Shown here: positions 18,704-26,797 of the stretch, in pieces | How the letters are laid out: each line of letters starts with the position of its first letter | Numbering within the stretch: position 1 is the stretch's first letter | Assembly: GCF_036375055.1 (NCBI RefSeq) | Contig: NZ_DASUSQ010000010.1 | Location: 1-64,000 of the forward strand | DNA length: 64,000 nucleotides | From: Umezawaea sp036375055 | GTDB lineage: Bacteria > Actinomycetota > Actinomycetes > Mycobacteriales > Pseudonocardiaceae | Direction of reading: 5' to 3' | Position numbers and translations under genes: made by a program | The notes under the pieces: model-generated | Seen by the model: only the letters and a program-made list of their open reading frames with translations | Database searches by the model: none | What the model was told of the DNA's origin: nothing

Positions 18704-18720
18704 GGATACTGTATGCAATC
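18704..18720 (+). repeat. 17-bp direct repeat, copy 2
   Basis: Exact second copy of GGATACTGTATGCAATC, 352 bp from the first. From 18721 to 19103 no convincing gene is seen. The nearest downstream gene is the DUF2752 protein at 19104. Confidence 0.6.
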
Positions 18721-19103
18721 ATTCTCTCCGGCGGGGTCTTGCGGCGGGTTGGTTCGGTGGTTGGCGGCGAGTTGGTGATCAGGCCGTCGGGTAACTGAAA
18801 AGTCGCACAGTTCGACGAGTTGGCGGCGCACAACCTCATGGCCGGATGGTGGGCCAATCGTTCTGGCTGCCTGGTGCGCATTTGTTGGAAATCTCAGCCA
18901 GGCTACCGGCGTCACGTCTTGGCAAGTCATCATTGCCGCATGAACTGGGATCTCCGCATTGTGCCCTGAACCTGTGGCCGATTTTGCTCGGGGGATTGAC
19001 CCTTGCCCTCGTCGATCCAGAGGTTCCCGAGTCACCTCAGCCACCACCGCTGGAACTCGACAACGCCATGCGCCACACTCACCACCGGAGGGAGGCCAAG
19101 CCC

Positions 19104-19496
19104 ATGACCCCGACCCGCCTGAGGAAAGCCGCAACCGGCCCCGTGGCCACAGCGGTAGCGGCAGCGGCAGCCGCCACGGCCCTCTACTTCACCAACCCGA
19201 CCAACCCCGGCTCCTGGCTCCCGAGGTGCCCGTTCAACTTCCTCACCGGCCTGGACTGCCCGGCCTGCGGTTCGACCCGCATGGTCTACGCCCTGCTCCA
19301 CGGAGACCTGTCGGCCGCCTGGCACTACAACCCGGTGATGCTCACAGCGGGCCTCCCGTTCCTGGCCTGGCTGTGGCTGAGGTGGTTCCGGGCCGATCGA
19401 AAAGGCGCCAGAACCACCCCTCTGCCCCCTCGGGTCGGGCAAGTGGTGATAGCGGTGGGCCTCACCTGGGCCATCACCCGGAACCTAATCGCGTAG
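19104..19496 (+). CDS. DUF2752 membrane protein
   Basis: 130-aa protein with the DUF2752 signature CPFNFLTGLDCPACGSTR, a Cys-rich motif between membrane spans, followed by two more hydrophobic segments (PVMLTAGLPFLAWLWLRW and VVIAVGLTWAITRN). The ATG at 19104 is eight bases after GGAGGGAGG. Upstream in-frame codons would add an unrelated N-terminus. The 3' end overlaps the end of the opposite-strand TM2 gene by 12 bp. Function of the family is unknown. Confidence 0.82.
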   Translation: MTPTRLRKAATGPVATAVAAAAAATALYFTNPTNPGSWLPRCPFNFLTGLDCPACGSTRMVYALLHGDLSAAWHYNPVMLTAGLPFLAWLWLRWFRADRKGARTTPLPPRVGQVVIAVGLTWAITRNLIA

Positions 19497-20093
19497 CCGT
19501 CGCCCCTGGGCGTCCGTGCCGCCGTTGACGAGCAGCAGAATGCCGTCGACCAAAGCCCAGATCCCACATCCGCCGCACGTCAACAACTGCGCGATGGCCA
19601 TTCCCGTGTGCCCGGTGTAGAAACGCCCGATCCCGAACGTCCCGATGAACAGTTGCAGAACCCCGGCGACGACCTTCGACTTGTCCGACAGCGGATACCC
19701 GGTCAACGGATCGATCCCGTACGGCGCGTACGGCACCTGGTAACCGGGCGCGGTCCCGTAGCCCTGCCCGTACCCCGGCTGCCCGTACCCCGGTTGCGCG
19801 TAGCCGGAGGTCCCGTAGCCGGACGTCCCGTGATCGGGCGCACCCCCGAACGGCGGCGGCGCGTACGGCGGCGGAGGCTGCTCGGCCAGGAACGGCGGGT
19901 GCGGCTGGGGAAGGTCGGTGAACAGCGAGCCCAGTTCCGCGACCGTCTGGGCGGCGGACGCGTAGGAGACGCGCTGCTCGTACTCGCCGATCTCGATCCG
20001 CCCGGCGGCGAAGTGGTCGTTGAGGGCGCGGATGGCTTCTTCGCGCTGCTGGTTGCCGATGCGCACGGGGTTCGGCTCGAAAGGTCCTGACAC
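19485..20093 (-). CDS. DUF1707 / TM2 domain protein
   Basis: 202-aa protein. Residues 10-55 form a DUF1707 domain (IGNQQREEAIRALNDHFAAG, then EYEQRV). The middle is a Pro/Gly/Tyr-rich linker (PPPYAPPPFGG, then GYGQPGYGQGYG). The last 70 residues are a TM2 domain with two membrane spans (VVAGVLQLFIGTFGIGRFYTG and IWALVDGILLLVNGG). The domain pair is common in actinobacterial membrane proteins of unknown role. The GTG start has a TACCGT box seven bases upstream and no clear RBS. Confidence 0.85.
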   Translation of the reverse strand: MSGPFEPNPVRIGNQQREEAIRALNDHFAAGRIEIGEYEQRVSYASAAQTVAELGSLFTDLPQPHPPFLAEQPPPPYAPPPFGGAPDHGTSGYGTSGYAQPGYGQPGYGQGYGTAPGYQVPYAPYGIDPLTGYPLSDKSKVVAGVLQLFIGTFGIGRFYTGHTGMAIAQLLTCGGCGIWALVDGILLLVNGGTDAQGRRLRD

Positions 20094-20100
20094 GGCCGGA

Positions 20101-20106
20101 ACGGTA
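20101..20106 (-). promoter_or_regulatory. -10 box for the TM2 gene
   Basis: Read on the minus strand this is TACCGT, seven bases before the GTG at 20093, which suggests leaderless transcription. It is back to back with the ald promoter. Confidence 0.45.
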
Positions 20107-20160
20107 GTCGATGAGGCCTGGTGAGCACTGCCGAAACGCGCCGGAACACCACTACGGGCC

Positions 20161-20166
20161 TACTCT
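20161..20166 (+). promoter_or_regulatory. -10 box for leaderless ald
   Basis: TACTCT lies six bases before the ald GTG at 20173, with no RBS between, consistent with a leaderless mRNA. Confidence 0.5.
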
Positions 20167-20172
20167 GGACCG

Positions 20173-21282
20173 GTGCTGGTCGGCGTTCCGCGCGAGGTGA
20201 AGAACCACGAGTACCGGGTGGCCGTGACGCCCGCCGGGGTCGTGGAGCTGGCACGCCGCGGTCACGAGGTCCTGGTCGAGACCGACGCGGGTGCGGGCTC
20301 GTCCATCCCCGACGGCGAGTTCGTCGCCGCGGGCGCGCGGATCGCGCCCTCCGCGGACGACGTGTGGGGCGAGTGCGAGCTGGTCCTCAAGGTCAAGGAG
20401 CCGGTGCCGGAGGAGTACCACCGGATGCGGCCCGGCCAGACGCTGTTCACCTTCCTGCACCTGGCCGCGAGCGCGGACTGCACCCGCGCGCTCGTCGCGT
20501 CCGGGATCAACGCCATCGCCTACGAGACCGTGCGGCTCCCGGACGGCTCGCTGCCGCTGCTGGCGCCGATGTCGGAGGTCGCGGGGAGGATGGCCGCGCA
20601 GGTCGGCGCGCACTGCCTGGAACGGGCGTCCGGAGGGCGCGGCGTGCTGCTCGGCGGTGTGCCCGGTGTGCCCGCGGGCAAGGTCGCGGTGATCGGCGCC
20701 GGGGTCGCGGGCCTGAACGCGGCGGCCATCGCGGTCGGGCTCCAGGCCGAGGTCGTGGTGCTGGACACGAACGTCAACCGGTTGCGGCAGATCGACTTCA
20801 CCTACCGCGGCCACCTCCAGACCGTCGCCTCCAACGCCTACGAGGTCGAGAAGGCCTGCCGCTGGGCCGACCTGGTGATCGGCGCGGTGCTCGTGCCGGG
20901 CGCGAAGGCCCCGTCGCTGGTGAGCAACGACCTGGTGGCGGCGATGCGGCCCGGTTCGGTGCTGGTGGACATCGCGATCGACCAGGGCGGCTGCTTCGCG
21001 GACTCGCGGCCGACCACGCACGACGCCCCGACCTACCGGGTGCACGAGTCGCTGTTCTACTGCGTGGCGAACATGCCCGGCGCGGTCCCGCACACCTCGA
21101 CCTGGGCGTTGACGAACGTGACCCTGCCCTACGCGCTGTCGTTGGCCGACAAGGGTTTCCGCCAGGCGGTGCTGGACGACCCGGCGCTGGCCAAGGGGGT
21201 CAACGTGGTGCGCGGGACGGTGGTCCTGCCGGAGGTGGCCCTCGCGCACGGCCTGCGCCACGGCTCACTGGCCGACCTCTGA
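20173..21282 (+). CDS. ald: Alanine dehydrogenase
   Basis: 369-aa NAD-dependent L-alanine dehydrogenase, which interconverts alanine and pyruvate plus ammonia. The start MLVGVPREVKNHEYRVAVTP carries the family's substrate-binding residues. The Rossmann NAD-binding motif is VIGAGVAGLNAA, and the GAKAPSLV and NMPGAVPHTST blocks are intact. Length matches M. tuberculosis Ald (371 aa). It stands alone and divergent from the TM2 gene. In mycobacteria ald responds to AldR, alanine and redox state; no such site could be recognised here. Confidence 0.96.
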   Translation: MLVGVPREVKNHEYRVAVTPAGVVELARRGHEVLVETDAGAGSSIPDGEFVAAGARIAPSADDVWGECELVLKVKEPVPEEYHRMRPGQTLFTFLHLAASADCTRALVASGINAIAYETVRLPDGSLPLLAPMSEVAGRMAAQVGAHCLERASGGRGVLLGGVPGVPAGKVAVIGAGVAGLNAAAIAVGLQAEVVVLDTNVNRLRQIDFTYRGHLQTVASNAYEVEKACRWADLVIGAVLVPGAKAPSLVSNDLVAAMRPGSVLVDIAIDQGGCFADSRPTTHDAPTYRVHESLFYCVANMPGAVPHTSTWALTNVTLPYALSLADKGFRQAVLDDPALAKGVNVVRGTVVLPEVALAHGLRHGSLADL

Positions 21283-21312
21283 CGGCGCGACCCCGACGAC
21301 ACCTGCTCCGAC

Positions 21313-21348
21313 GACGCGGCCCGGCGAAGTGACGCGGCCCGGCGAAGC
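21313..21348 (+). repeat. 18-bp tandem repeat (two copies)
   Basis: GACGCGGCCCGGCGAAGT at 21313-21330 is followed at once by the same sequence with a final C. It is in the 302-bp gap between ald and the ArsR gene. The gap otherwise holds a possible -10 (TACGGT, 21537-21542) for the regulator. Confidence 0.6.
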
Positions 21349-21584
21349 GGCACGGCCCCCCTCACCACCCCACCCCTCCCACCCGGCATTCGAGACGGCG
21401 ATTTCGCGACCGTCCGCGCCCCCGTCCGACCCGGATGTCCCTGTCGCGCAAGAACTCCCCGACCGCGCCGGGTGACGACGCCACTTCGTGACAATGAGGG
21501 TTTCGTGAACACGGGCGATCTTTCGGCGGCCGCGGGTACGGTGTCCGCACTTGAGTCCCACCGGAGCGGGAGGTACCGCGAACC

Positions 21585-21905
21585 GTGCCGAACTTGGACG
21601 AGCCGGAGCCCCCGGCCATCGAGCTCTCGGCGGTGCTCCACGCTTTGAGCGACCCGACCAGGCTGGCGGTGGTCCAGCAGATCGAGGCCGACGGGGAGCG
21701 CCTGTGCGGAGCGATGGCCGTGGACGTGGCCAAATCCACGTTGTCCCAACACCTGCGCGTGCTGCGGGAGGCCGGGATCACCCGGACCCGCTGCTGCGGC
21801 AACCAGCGCTGGGTGTCGCTGCGCCGCGATGACCTGGAACAGCTCTTCCCCGGACTGCTCGACGTGGTCCTGTCGGCCGCGGCCCGGATGGAGGCCGTGC
21901 ACTGA
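21585..21905 (+). CDS. ArsR-family winged-helix regulator
   Basis: 106-aa regulator with the ArsR fold: LSAVLHALSDPTRLAVVQQIE at the N-terminus, recognition helix KSTLSQHLRVLREAGI and wing RCCGNQRWVSLRRDDL. The metal-binding ELCVCDL motif of classical ArsR/SmtB proteins is replaced by RLCGAMAVD with a single Cys, so a metal ligand site at helix 3 is unlikely. An adjacent CC pair lies in the wing. The target is unknown. It could regulate itself or ald, which ends 302 bp upstream. Confidence 0.85.
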   Translation: MPNLDEPEPPAIELSAVLHALSDPTRLAVVQQIEADGERLCGAMAVDVAKSTLSQHLRVLREAGITRTRCCGNQRWVSLRRDDLEQLFPGLLDVVLSAAARMEAVH

Positions 21906-21959
21906 ACCGTTCGGTCCACGACCGGCGGAAAACGGTGCGCGCCGCCACGGCGAGGCGCG

Positions 21960-21988
21960 TTGCCGCCGCTCGGCCACGGCCTTAGGCT
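21960..21988 (+). promoter_or_regulatory. Promoter of the parA-scpAB operon
   Basis: TTGCCG (21960-21965), 17 bases, then TAGGCT (21983-21988). The predicted start near 21995 gives a 30-base leader with GAGGAG ahead of the parA ATG. This is the best housekeeping-type promoter in the window. Confidence 0.6.
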
Positions 21989-22024
21989 GCGCCCAGGTCG
22001 AGGACTACGAGGAGTTAGGTTGCG

Positions 22025-22996
22025 ATGTCGACACCGGAGCACGTGGAGGGCAGGGCGTACGACGCTCCGCCGCCGCCGTCGCCCGGTGTGCCCCGCGCGT
22101 CCGTCGAGCTGAGCCTGGCCCCGCACGCCGCCCCGCACGACGAGGACGCGGCGGAGCAGGAGGTCGGCGAGATCGGCCCCACCGGCCGTGAGCTCCGCTT
22201 CACCGCCGAGCCGCAGCCGGTCGCCGTCCACGGGCCCGCCAAGATCCTCGCCATCTGCAACCAGAAGGGCGGGGTCGGCAAGACCACGTCCACGATCAAC
22301 CTGGGCGCGTCGCTGGCCGAGTACGGTCGCAAGGTGCTGCTGGTGGACTTCGACCCGCAGGGCGCGCTGTCGGTGGGCCTCGGCATCCACCCGCACCAGC
22401 TGGACCAGACGATCTACAACGTGATCATGGAGCGCGCGGTCGGCGTGCAGGACGTGATCATGGAGACCGGCGTCGAGAACATGCACCTGCTGCCGAGCAA
22501 CATCGACCTGTCGGCGGCGGAGATCCAGCTCGTGTCGGAGGTGGGCCGCGAGCACACGCTGGTGCGCACGCTGCGTCCCGTCATCGAGGACTACGACTAC
22601 GTGCTGGTGGACTGCCAGCCCTCGCTCGGCCTGCTCACGGTCAACGCCCTCGCGGCGGCCGACGGCGTGCTCATCCCGCTGGAGTGCGAGTTCTTCTCGC
22701 TGCGGGGGGTCGCCCTGCTCATCGACACCATCGAGAAGGTCAGGGAGCGGTTGAACCCGAAGCTGGAGATCACCGGGATCGTCGCCACCATGTACGACCC
22801 GCGCACCCTGCACTCCCGCGAGGTCATGGCGAGGGTCGTGGAGGCGTTCGGCGAGATCGTGTTCGACACGGTCATCAACCGCACCGTGCGGTTCCCGGAG
22901 ACCACGGTCGCCGGCGAGCCGATCACGAAGTGGGCGCCCCGCTCCGCGGGCGCCAAGGCCTACCGCGCACTGGCGCGCGAGGTGATCGCCAGGTGA
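22025..22996 (+). CDS. ParA/Soj-family ATPase (Rv1708 type)
   Basis: 323-aa ParA/MinD-type ATPase. A Pro/Glu-rich tail of about 75 residues precedes the ATPase domain with deviant Walker A KGGVGKTT (near residue 80), switch motif VDFDPQGALS and Walker B LVDCQPSLG. This is the second actinobacterial ParA, equivalent to Rv1708, which sits beside scpAB, and not the oriC parAB pair. It likely helps chromosome organisation with the neighbouring ScpAB. The stop overlaps the next gene by GTGA. Confidence 0.92.
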   Translation: MSTPEHVEGRAYDAPPPPSPGVPRASVELSLAPHAAPHDEDAAEQEVGEIGPTGRELRFTAEPQPVAVHGPAKILAICNQKGGVGKTTSTINLGASLAEYGRKVLLVDFDPQGALSVGLGIHPHQLDQTIYNVIMERAVGVQDVIMETGVENMHLLPSNIDLSAAEIQLVSEVGREHTLVRTLRPVIEDYDYVLVDCQPSLGLLTVNALAAADGVLIPLECEFFSLRGVALLIDTIEKVRERLNPKLEITGIVATMYDPRTLHSREVMARVVEAFGEIVFDTVINRTVRFPETTVAGEPITKWAPRSAGAKAYRALAREVIAR

Positions 22997-23337
22997 CCCG
23001 TCGCGCCTCGCTGCCCGGCGCGTCCGAACTGTTCCGCCCGACCAGTCTCGTACGCCCTGTCGACCCCGAACCCGGCCTCGCCCCGGAGCCCGCTCCGCCC
23101 GCCGCCGTCCCCGACCGCCCCAGCACCGGCAGGCAGAAGCACGACACCAAGATCACGGTGTACGTCTCCGACGAGGAGCTGCTGGCCCTGGAGCACGCGC
23201 GGCTGTCGCTGCGCGGCGCGTTCGGCCTGGGCGTCGACCGCGGCCGGATCGTCCGCGAGGCCATCGCGGTGCTCCTGGCCGACTTCGAGGAGCACGGGGA
23301 GCGGTCGCAGCTCGTGCGGAGGCTGCGCAGGCGGTGA
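22993..23337 (+). CDS. Ribbon-helix-helix-like partner of ParA
   Basis: 114-aa protein. A disordered Pro-rich N-terminus leads to a short basic linker (STGRQKHDTKITVYV) and a predicted beta-helix-helix segment (VYVSDEELLALEHARLSL and GRIVREAIAVLLADFEEHG) that looks like a ribbon-helix-helix DNA-binding domain. It is translationally coupled on both sides (GTGA overlaps with parA and scpA). Small RHH proteins act as centromere-binding partners of ParA on plasmids, so a similar partner role is plausible. This is inference. Confidence 0.72.
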   Translation: MTRRASLPGASELFRPTSLVRPVDPEPGLAPEPAPPAAVPDRPSTGRQKHDTKITVYVSDEELLALEHARLSLRGAFGLGVDRGRIVREAIAVLLADFEEHGERSQLVRRLRRR

Positions 23338-24254
23338 CCACTCCCGACGCGACCCGGCGGGAACCGGCGGAACCGGTACCGCCGGGACCGGCCCCCGCGC
23401 GGACCGAGCCGGCGCGGACCGAGCAGGCGCAGGTCGATCCAGCGCAGCGGGCCGATCCCGCCGACCACGGGACGTCCGGTCGCTTCAAGGTCAAGCTCAC
23501 GAACTTCGAGGGCCCGTTCGACCTGCTCCTCCAGCTCATCTCGGCGCACACGCTCGACGTGACCGAGGTCGCCCTGCACACCGTGACCGACGACTTCATC
23601 GCCTACATCCGGGCGATGGGCGACGCGTGGGACCTGGACGAGACGACCGAGTTCCTGGTCATCGCGGCCACCCTGCTCGACCTCAAGGCCGCCCGGCTGC
23701 TGCCGCAGGGCGACGTGGAGGACGAGGAGGACCTGGCGCTGCTCGAAGCGCGCGACCTGCTGTTCGCGCGGCTGCTCCAGTACCGGGCGTACAAGCAGGT
23801 CGCGGCCCTGTTCGGCGAGCTGGAGAAGGGCGCGCAGCGCCGCTACCCCCGGTCGGTCGCGCTGGAGCCGCGCTACGAGGGCCTGCTGCCCGAGGTCATG
23901 CTCGGCGTCACGCCCAAGCGGTTCGCCGACATCGCCGCCGCGGTGTTCCGGCCCAAGCCGCCGCGCACCGTGTCGCTGACGCACCTGCACGTCGCCAGGG
24001 TGTCCGTCCGCGACCACGTCAACGTCATGCGCGAACGGCTGATCGCGGCCGGTCAGCTCACGTTCAGCGAGCTGGTCGCCGACTGCGAGGAGACACTGGA
24101 CGTCGTGGCCCGGTTCCTCGGGCTGCTGGAGCTGTACCGCGAGACCGTGCTGGCGTTCGACCAGCCCGATCCGCTCGGCGAGCTGGTCGTGCGCTGGATC
24201 GGCGACGAGGACGCGCCGGTGGTCGAGTTCGACGAGGACGAGGAGTACGGGTGA
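23334..24254 (+). CDS. scpA: Segregation and condensation protein A
   Basis: 306-aa kleisin subunit of the SMC-ScpAB condensin. After a Pro/Glu-rich N-terminal extension of about 50 residues comes the conserved start FEGPFDLLLQLISAHTLD, then DEDLALLEARDLLFARLLQY-like helices and a C-terminal winged helix that binds the SMC head (FSELVADCEETLDVVARFLG). The GTG start and the stop both overlap neighbours by four bases. Confidence 0.94.
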   Translation: MTTPDATRREPAEPVPPGPAPARTEPARTEQAQVDPAQRADPADHGTSGRFKVKLTNFEGPFDLLLQLISAHTLDVTEVALHTVTDDFIAYIRAMGDAWDLDETTEFLVIAATLLDLKAARLLPQGDVEDEEDLALLEARDLLFARLLQYRAYKQVAALFGELEKGAQRRYPRSVALEPRYEGLLPEVMLGVTPKRFADIAAAVFRPKPPRTVSLTHLHVARVSVRDHVNVMRERLIAAGQLTFSELVADCEETLDVVARFLGLLELYRETVLAFDQPDPLGELVVRWIGDEDAPVVEFDEDEEYG

Positions 24255-24868
24255 GCGAACCGGTGGTTGCCGAGCCGGACCTCCCGGAGGAGGCCGAGGC
24301 CGAGGTCGTCGAGACCGGCCCCGACCTCTCCGACGACGCGGAGCTGGAGGCCGCGCTGGAGTCGGTGCTGCTCGTCATCGACTCCCCCGCGGGCGAGAAG
24401 CTGCTCGCCGAGGTGTTCGGCCAGTCCGTGAAGCGGGTCACCCAGACCCTCAAGAGGATGTCCGCGAGGTACACCGAGTCGGGCAGCGGCATCGACCTGC
24501 GTAGAATCGGAGACGGCTGGCGGTTCTACACGCGAGACCGGTACGCGCCCTACGTGGAGAAGCTGCTGCTCGACGGGCAGCGCGCCAAGCTCACCAGGGC
24601 CGCCCTGGAGACGCTCGCCGTGATCGCCTACCGGCAGCCGGTCACCAGGGCGCGGATCGCCGCGGTCCGCGGGGTCAACGTGGACGGCGTGATCCGCACG
24701 CTCGTCGCACGGGGTCTGATCAGCGAGATCGGTACCGACAGCGACACTGGTGGCATCCTTTACCGCACGACCGAACTGTTCCTGGAGCGGTTGGGCCTGT
24801 CGTCCCTGGCGGACCTGCCCCCGATCGCTCCCCTGTTGCCCGAAGTGGATGCGATCGACGATGTCTGA
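24251..24868 (+). CDS. scpB: Segregation and condensation protein B
   Basis: 205-aa partner of ScpA with two winged-helix domains: LEAALESVLLVIDSPAGEKLLAEVFG, and AALETLAVIAYRQPVTRARIA with RGVNVDGVIRTLVARGLI. This matches the ScpB family. An acidic N-terminal tail of about 30 residues precedes it. The 3' end overlaps rluB by eight bases. Confidence 0.94.
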   Translation: MSEPVVAEPDLPEEAEAEVVETGPDLSDDAELEAALESVLLVIDSPAGEKLLAEVFGQSVKRVTQTLKRMSARYTESGSGIDLRRIGDGWRFYTRDRYAPYVEKLLLDGQRAKLTRAALETLAVIAYRQPVTRARIAAVRGVNVDGVIRTLVARGLISEIGTDSDTGGILYRTTELFLERLGLSSLADLPPIAPLLPEVDAIDDV

Positions 24869-25622
24869 AACCCGTTCCGCGCGACCCAACCCCAACGACG
24901 AGGGGATCCGGTTGCAGAAGGTGCTCGCCAAGGCGGGCATCGCCTCGCGGCGGGTCTCCGAGGAGTTGATCGAACTCGGCCGCGTCACCGTCGACGGTGA
25001 GGTCGTCACCGAGCAGGGTCGCCGCGTCGACCCGGAGACGGCCGTCGTGCACGTCGACGGCGTCCGCGTGGTCCTCAAGGACGACGTGGTCACGCTCGTG
25101 CTGAACAAGCCGCGCGGCGTGCTGTCGACCATGCACGACGACCAGCACCGCCCGTGCGTCGGCGACTACCTGCACGAGCGCCGCGAGCGGCTGTTCCACG
25201 TCGGCAGGCTCGACGCGGACACCGAGGGCCTGCTGCTGCTCACCAACGACGGCGACCTCGCCCACCGGCTCATGCACCCGTCCTACGAGGTCCCCAAGAC
25301 CTACATCGCCGAGGTCCAGGGGCCGGTCGCGAAGGACGTCGGCAAGCGGCTGCGCGCGGGCGTCGAGCTGGAGGACGGCTTCGCCCGCGTCGACTCGTTC
25401 AAGCTGGTCGACTCGATGCCCGGCAAGGCCCTGGTCGAGGTGGTCCTGCACGAGGGCCGCAAGCACATCGTGCGCCGCCTGCTCGACCACGTCGGCTACC
25501 CGGTGGCGAGCCTGGTGCGCACCCACATCGGCGAGGTCCAGCTGGGCAACCAGCGGCCGGGTTCGATGCGGGTGCTCAACCGCCAGGAGGTCGGCTCCCT
25601 CTACAAGCTCGTGGGGCTGTGA
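24861..25622 (+). CDS. rluB: 23S rRNA pseudouridine synthase RluB-type
   Basis: 253-aa RsuA/RluB-family pseudouridine synthase equivalent to Rv1711. It has an N-terminal S4 domain (GIRLQKVLAKAGIASRRVSEE) and a catalytic domain with catalytic Asp in GRLDADTEGLLLLTNDG and the LNKPRGV motif. It modifies a uridine in 23S rRNA. The ATG lies inside the scpB end. In mycobacteria cmk and engA follow; here a strong terminator ends the operon. Confidence 0.93.
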   Translation: MSETRSARPNPNDEGIRLQKVLAKAGIASRRVSEELIELGRVTVDGEVVTEQGRRVDPETAVVHVDGVRVVLKDDVVTLVLNKPRGVLSTMHDDQHRPCVGDYLHERRERLFHVGRLDADTEGLLLLTNDGDLAHRLMHPSYEVPKTYIAEVQGPVAKDVGKRLRAGVELEDGFARVDSFKLVDSMPGKALVEVVLHEGRKHIVRRLLDHVGYPVASLVRTHIGEVQLGNQRPGSMRVLNRQEVGSLYKLVGL

Positions 25623-25644
25623 CGAGTTCCCACCCCCTCAATTG

Positions 25645-25685
25645 ACCGATCGTCGAGAACTCCGGTTCTCGACGATCGGTTTTTT
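25645..25685 (+). terminator. Strong intrinsic terminator after rluB
   Basis: A perfect 16-bp stem (25645-25660 with 25665-25680), a TCCG tetraloop, then TTTTTT. It is the clearest Rho-independent terminator in the window. Confidence 0.95.
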
Positions 25686-25955
25686 CACGGCCGTCAATTC
25701 CGCGAGTGGGAGTGATCACCGGGGAAGATCTTCCGATCAACGGAATTCTTCTTGACGTGGAAGGGCGTGCCCTCGGCCGCACCCTTCCGGCGACCCGCGG
25801 TTGGGCCCGCCGCAGCAGGGCGTTGCGGCAATCGGCTCAGCGTGGGCGGCTCGACACCGTCCGTGGCCGGAATTCCCGCCTCTCCGCGGCCTTCCGCGTG
25901 AACCGCGCCGCATCCAGTACGGGCGTGTGACTTTGCGAAGTTTCCTCGCCACTCA

Positions 25956-25985
25956 TTGTGGCGCGGGGTCACCTGTCTCTAGATT
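25956..25985 (+). promoter_or_regulatory. Promoter of the ABC transporter genes
   Basis: TTGTGG (25956-25961), 18 bases, TAGATT (25980-25985). It sits 45 bases before the first permease GTG. The rest of the 25686-26029 gap shows no gene; open frames there have no recognisable features. Confidence 0.5.
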
Positions 25986-26029
25986 GGTCCGGGTCGTCCT
26001 GATGATGATCAATCGGAGAGGCGTTCGGC

Positions 26030-26797
26030 GTGCGTGCCCTCACCCGAGGTGTGCTCGGCGTGGTCGGGTTCCTGCTTGTCTGGGAGCTGTTCGGCCGGTC
26101 CGGGCTCGTCTCCGCGGAATACCTGCCGCCACCCAGTGTGGTTTTCGGCGAGCTCGGCAAGTTGTTGGGTGATCAGCTGTTCCTCCGCGACGTGCTCGCG
26201 ACGGTTCTGGCTCTGCTGATCACAGTCGGTGTGTCCGTTGGGATCGCGGTCCCGCTCGGCCTGGTCCTGGGAAGCGTGCCCGCGGTGCGGTACGCGACCA
26301 GGGCCGTGGTCGAGTTCCTGCGTCCCATTCCTTCCGTGGCCTTGATTCCGCTGGCCATCGTGTTCCTCGGGATCGGTCCCGAAACGAAGATCGTGCTCGC
26401 GGTGTACGCGGCGATCTGGCCGATCCTGTTCAACACGATCTACGCGCTCGACGAACTGGACCCGCTGCTGGTCGAGACCGCCAAGGTCTTCGGCACCGGA
26501 CGGGTCCGGGTGCTGTTCTCGGTGGCGCTGCCCAACGCGCTGCCGTTCGTCCTCACCGGCATCCGCCTCGCTGCCACCACGAGCCTCGTGGTCCTGGTGA
26601 GCGTGGAACTGCTCGCGGGGGGCAGCGGTGGGCTCGGGCAGTTCATCATGCTGGCCCGCAGCGGCGCCGGGCGGATGGACATGGTGCTCGCGGGCACCGT
26701 GGTCGCCGGTGTGCTCGGCTACCTCCTCAACGAGGGTCTCGAACGCGCCCAGCGCCGCTGGGTCGGCTGGAGCGCGGCCACCGGAGGTCGCTCATGA
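26030..26797 (+). CDS. ABC transporter permease, NitT/TauT (SsuC) type
   Basis: 255-aa inner-membrane permease with about six spans and the EAA-loop region (ETAKVFGTGRVRVLFSVALP) that contacts the ATPase. The start LTRGVLGVVGFLLVWELFGRSG and the PPSVVFGEL segment are typical of the sulfonate/nitrate/taurine family. The GTG start is nine bases after GGAGAG. It is coupled to the second permease by ATGA, so the transporter uses a heterodimeric membrane pore. Confidence 0.9.
   Translation: MRALTRGVLGVVGFLLVWELFGRSGLVSAEYLPPPSVVFGELGKLLGDQLFLRDVLATVLALLITVGVSVGIAVPLGLVLGSVPAVRYATRAVVEFLRPIPSVALIPLAIVFLGIGPETKIVLAVYAAIWPILFNTIYALDELDPLLVETAKVFGTGRVRVLFSVALPNALPFVLTGIRLAATTSLVVLVSVELLAGGSGGLGQFIMLARSGAGRMDMVLAGTVVAGVLGYLLNEGLERAQRRWVGWSAATGGRS

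Noticed and set aside
25706..25930. 74-codon plus-strand frame after rluB
   Set aside because: No RBS, no motif, arginine/serine-rich composition, and it lies in a likely promoter region.
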